Origin: Nocardia panacis
Lineage (GTDB): Bacteria; Actinomycetota; Actinomycetes; Mycobacteriales; Mycobacteriaceae
DNA: 64,000 nt
Assembly: GCF_003598715.1 (NCBI RefSeq)
Contig: NZ_QZFU01000016.1
Span: forward strand, 620,001-684,000
Direction of reading: 5' to 3'
Below are positions 62,812-64,000 of this stretch, piece after piece. A program made the position numbers and the translations under genes. Below the pieces are notes generated by a model. That model saw nothing but the letters and a program-made list of their open reading frames with translations, was not told the origin of the DNA and searched no databases. Each line of letters starts with the position of its first letter. The stretch's first letter is position 1.

Positions 62812-63153
62812 GGTCCAACCACCTCTCGCGCGTCGATATCTTCGTTTGACCGCCGGTCGGGGCAGCGGAGCCACGAGTCGATATGGGAAGTAGTTCAGTC
62901 GATCAGCTAACACTTAGCAATCGGACGGTTCTGCCCTGAGACACAGAACACAGCCACAGCATAGGACACTTTCGCGCAGACGGAGCACAGCACGCAACTA
63001 CCCCAATTCCCAGGGCGGCAAACCTGATCCCGCAATTGCTCAGCACAGTCGAAGTTCCGACGACGCGTACCACTACCGCGCACCGCAACACCGTAAACAC
63101 CTTCGCGACACACCGAAGCCGCCGATGGTCAGCAACTCATCGGCGGCCGACGC
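62812..63153. other. Intergenic region without recognised genes
   Basis: About 340 bases of lower GC between two minus-strand genes; presumably the promoter of the 67-residue protein. The short open frames there have cysteine- and arginine-rich, implausible translations. Confidence 0.4.
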
Positions 63154-64000
63154 TCAGTGCGCGGGGTGTGACTCCAGGAACCAGCGCAGGGCGACGGCGA
63201 CACCCGCTTTGCCGGAGCTCGGGTGGTCGAGCGGGCCGAGGTCGGTGATCGGCGCGTCGACTCCGTTGCGCCCCAGGTCCGTTCGACACTGCGCCGAATT
63301 GTCCTGCGCCACATCGGTATCGGCGGAGGCGGTGTAGAGCCGGATCGGGAAGCGCGGGGTCCAGTCCCGGCACGAGGCATCGGCGGTGCGCAGGGCGTCG
63401 GCGAAGGGACCGCTCGGGTCGCGCAGCAGATCGAATGCCTTCGGGGTCAGAAGGGCATCGAGGGGCGGCAGGGTCTGGGCGATCTCGACATCGGAATGCG
63501 AACCGTCGAAGAGGGATTCGATACCCGCGGCGTAGGGCGCGCGGAAAAGTTCCTCGGGGGAGCGGTAAATCGGGTGCAGTCGATTCCAGGCCACCAGCGT
63601 GTAGGAGATGTAGAGGGTGCCGGAGACGGGGTTGATCCGATTGTCCAGCAGCGCGGGCAATTCTGCGGCGCGCACGGCGTACGGGCCGCTGATGGCCGCG
63701 ACGGCGGCGGGCCGGAATGCCGAAACCGAATCGTTCTGAAGGGCGCGAGCGAGGGCCAGCGCCGCCGGACCGCCCTGCGAGAAACCGGAGATCTCGAGTT
63801 CGGGACGCAATGGACGATTGATGGACTCGGCCTGAATTCCGGCCGCGCGCACCATATCCAGCGAGGCGGTGGTCTCGGAGGGCAGATCGAGATAGGGGTG
63901 CGCGCCGGGTCCGGCACCGAGACCCAAGTAGTCGGGCGTGATCCCGGCGAAACCCGCCGAGGCGAAAGCCAGGGTGGCCGCGAGATCCCCGCTGTGCTCG
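63154..64000 (-). CDS. Secretory lipase (LIP-family) alpha/beta hydrolase, 5' truncated by window end
   Basis: The reading frame enters the window as EHSGDLAATLAFASAGFAGITPDYLGLG and continues GPGAHPYLDLPSETTASLDMVRAAG; the nucleophile elbow is GFSQGG, intact here (contrast with the protein at 32125-33447). Acidic loop SADTDVAQDNSAQC and His in DLGPLDHPSSG complete the triad. Its form fits exported LIP-type lipases/esterases; the signal peptide lies outside the window. Confidence 0.82.
   Translation of the reverse strand, partial: EHSGDLAATLAFASAGFAGITPDYLGLGAGPGAHPYLDLPSETTASLDMVRAAGIQAESINRPLRPELEISGFSQGGPAALALARALQNDSVSAFRPAAVAAISGPYAVRAAELPALLDNRINPVSGTLYISYTLVAWNRLHPIYRSPEELFRAPYAAGIESLFDGSHSDVEIAQTLPPLDALLTPKAFDLLRDPSGPFADALRTADASCRDWTPRFPIRLYTASADTDVAQDNSAQCRTDLGRNGVDAPITDLGPLDHPSSGKAGVAVALRWFLESHPAH

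Noticed and set aside
62903..63113. Short Cys/Arg-rich minus-strand frames between 62812 and 63153
   Set aside because: Composition and lack of ribosome sites are unlike real genes here.

Overview
The window is high-GC actinobacterial chromosome from a mycolic-acid-bearing member of the Corynebacteriales/Mycobacteriales, most likely Nocardia or a close relative. Evidence: an AftD arabinofuranosyltransferase, a DUF3068/PgfA-type envelope protein, the FadA2-FabG4-HtdX-TetR-LpqI block and the FadE5 acyl-CoA dehydrogenase, all in versions very close to Mycobacterium tuberculosis proteins as I remember them, plus DUF3558 lipoproteins and DUF4185 secreted proteins. I see no rRNA, tRNA, CRISPR array, prophage or insertion sequence.

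Layout. (1) 1-4.3 kb: a ROK-family protein broken by a one-base frameshift and coupled to a tautomerase, a secreted tripeptidyl-aminopeptidase-like hydrolase, and a methyltransferase. (2) 4.7-11.7 kb: a flavin-dependent oxygenase island. It holds two DszC/SfnB-like oxidoreductases, an NtaA/DszA-like luciferase-fold monooxygenase, a StyA-like FAD monooxygenase, an SsuE-like FMN reductase and a flavin reductase. A free-methionine-(R)-sulfoxide reductase is nested inside. The best reading is organosulfur oxidation or sulfur scavenging. (3) 11.8-14.2 kb: small proteins, a 64-bp tandem repeat, a MazF-like toxin-antitoxin pair and a hydrolase. (4) 14.3-17.5 kb: a thiolase / enoyl-CoA hydratase / small ORF / TetR operon with a perfect 18-bp operator palindrome and a 17-copy hexamer microsatellite. 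(5) 17.8-24.6 kb: two DUF4185 (GH183-type) secreted proteins flanking fadE5, then two tiny paralogous secreted proteins. (6) 25-33.5 kb: a cutinase/LysB-like esterase, a 1509-residue VanW protein with huge repeat arrays, 6-phosphogluconate dehydrogenase, and a secreted lipase-fold protein that has lost its catalytic serine, encoded with a secreted partner. (7) 35.3-37.9 kb: a 43-residue membrane peptide and three tandem DUF3558 lipoproteins that arose by duplication. (8) 37.9-62.6 kb: the envelope locus, in the same gene order (with insertions) as M. tuberculosis Rv0243-Rv0223c: fadA2, fabG4, htdX, tetR, lpqI, [usp, isochorismate synthase], DUF2613, aftD, acyltransferase, pgfA, [ABC exporter, flippase], a GT-C-like membrane protein, a glycosyltransferase, a methyltransferase and aldehyde dehydrogenase. 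(9) The right end cuts through a secretory lipase gene.

Working together: region 8 combines lipid chain handling (FadA2/FabG4/HtdX under a TetR with matching operators), arabinan assembly (AftD and accessory GTs), peptidoglycan recycling (LpqI) and mycolate/TMM trafficking (PgfA). The DUF4185 proteins and the VanW protein are plausible further cell-wall factors. Several envelope proteins here carry hydrophilic repeat or low-complexity inserts (VanW protein, flippase, AftD, GT-C-like protein), a recurrent feature of the window. Functions come from motif reading and remembered family knowledge; no database search was run.
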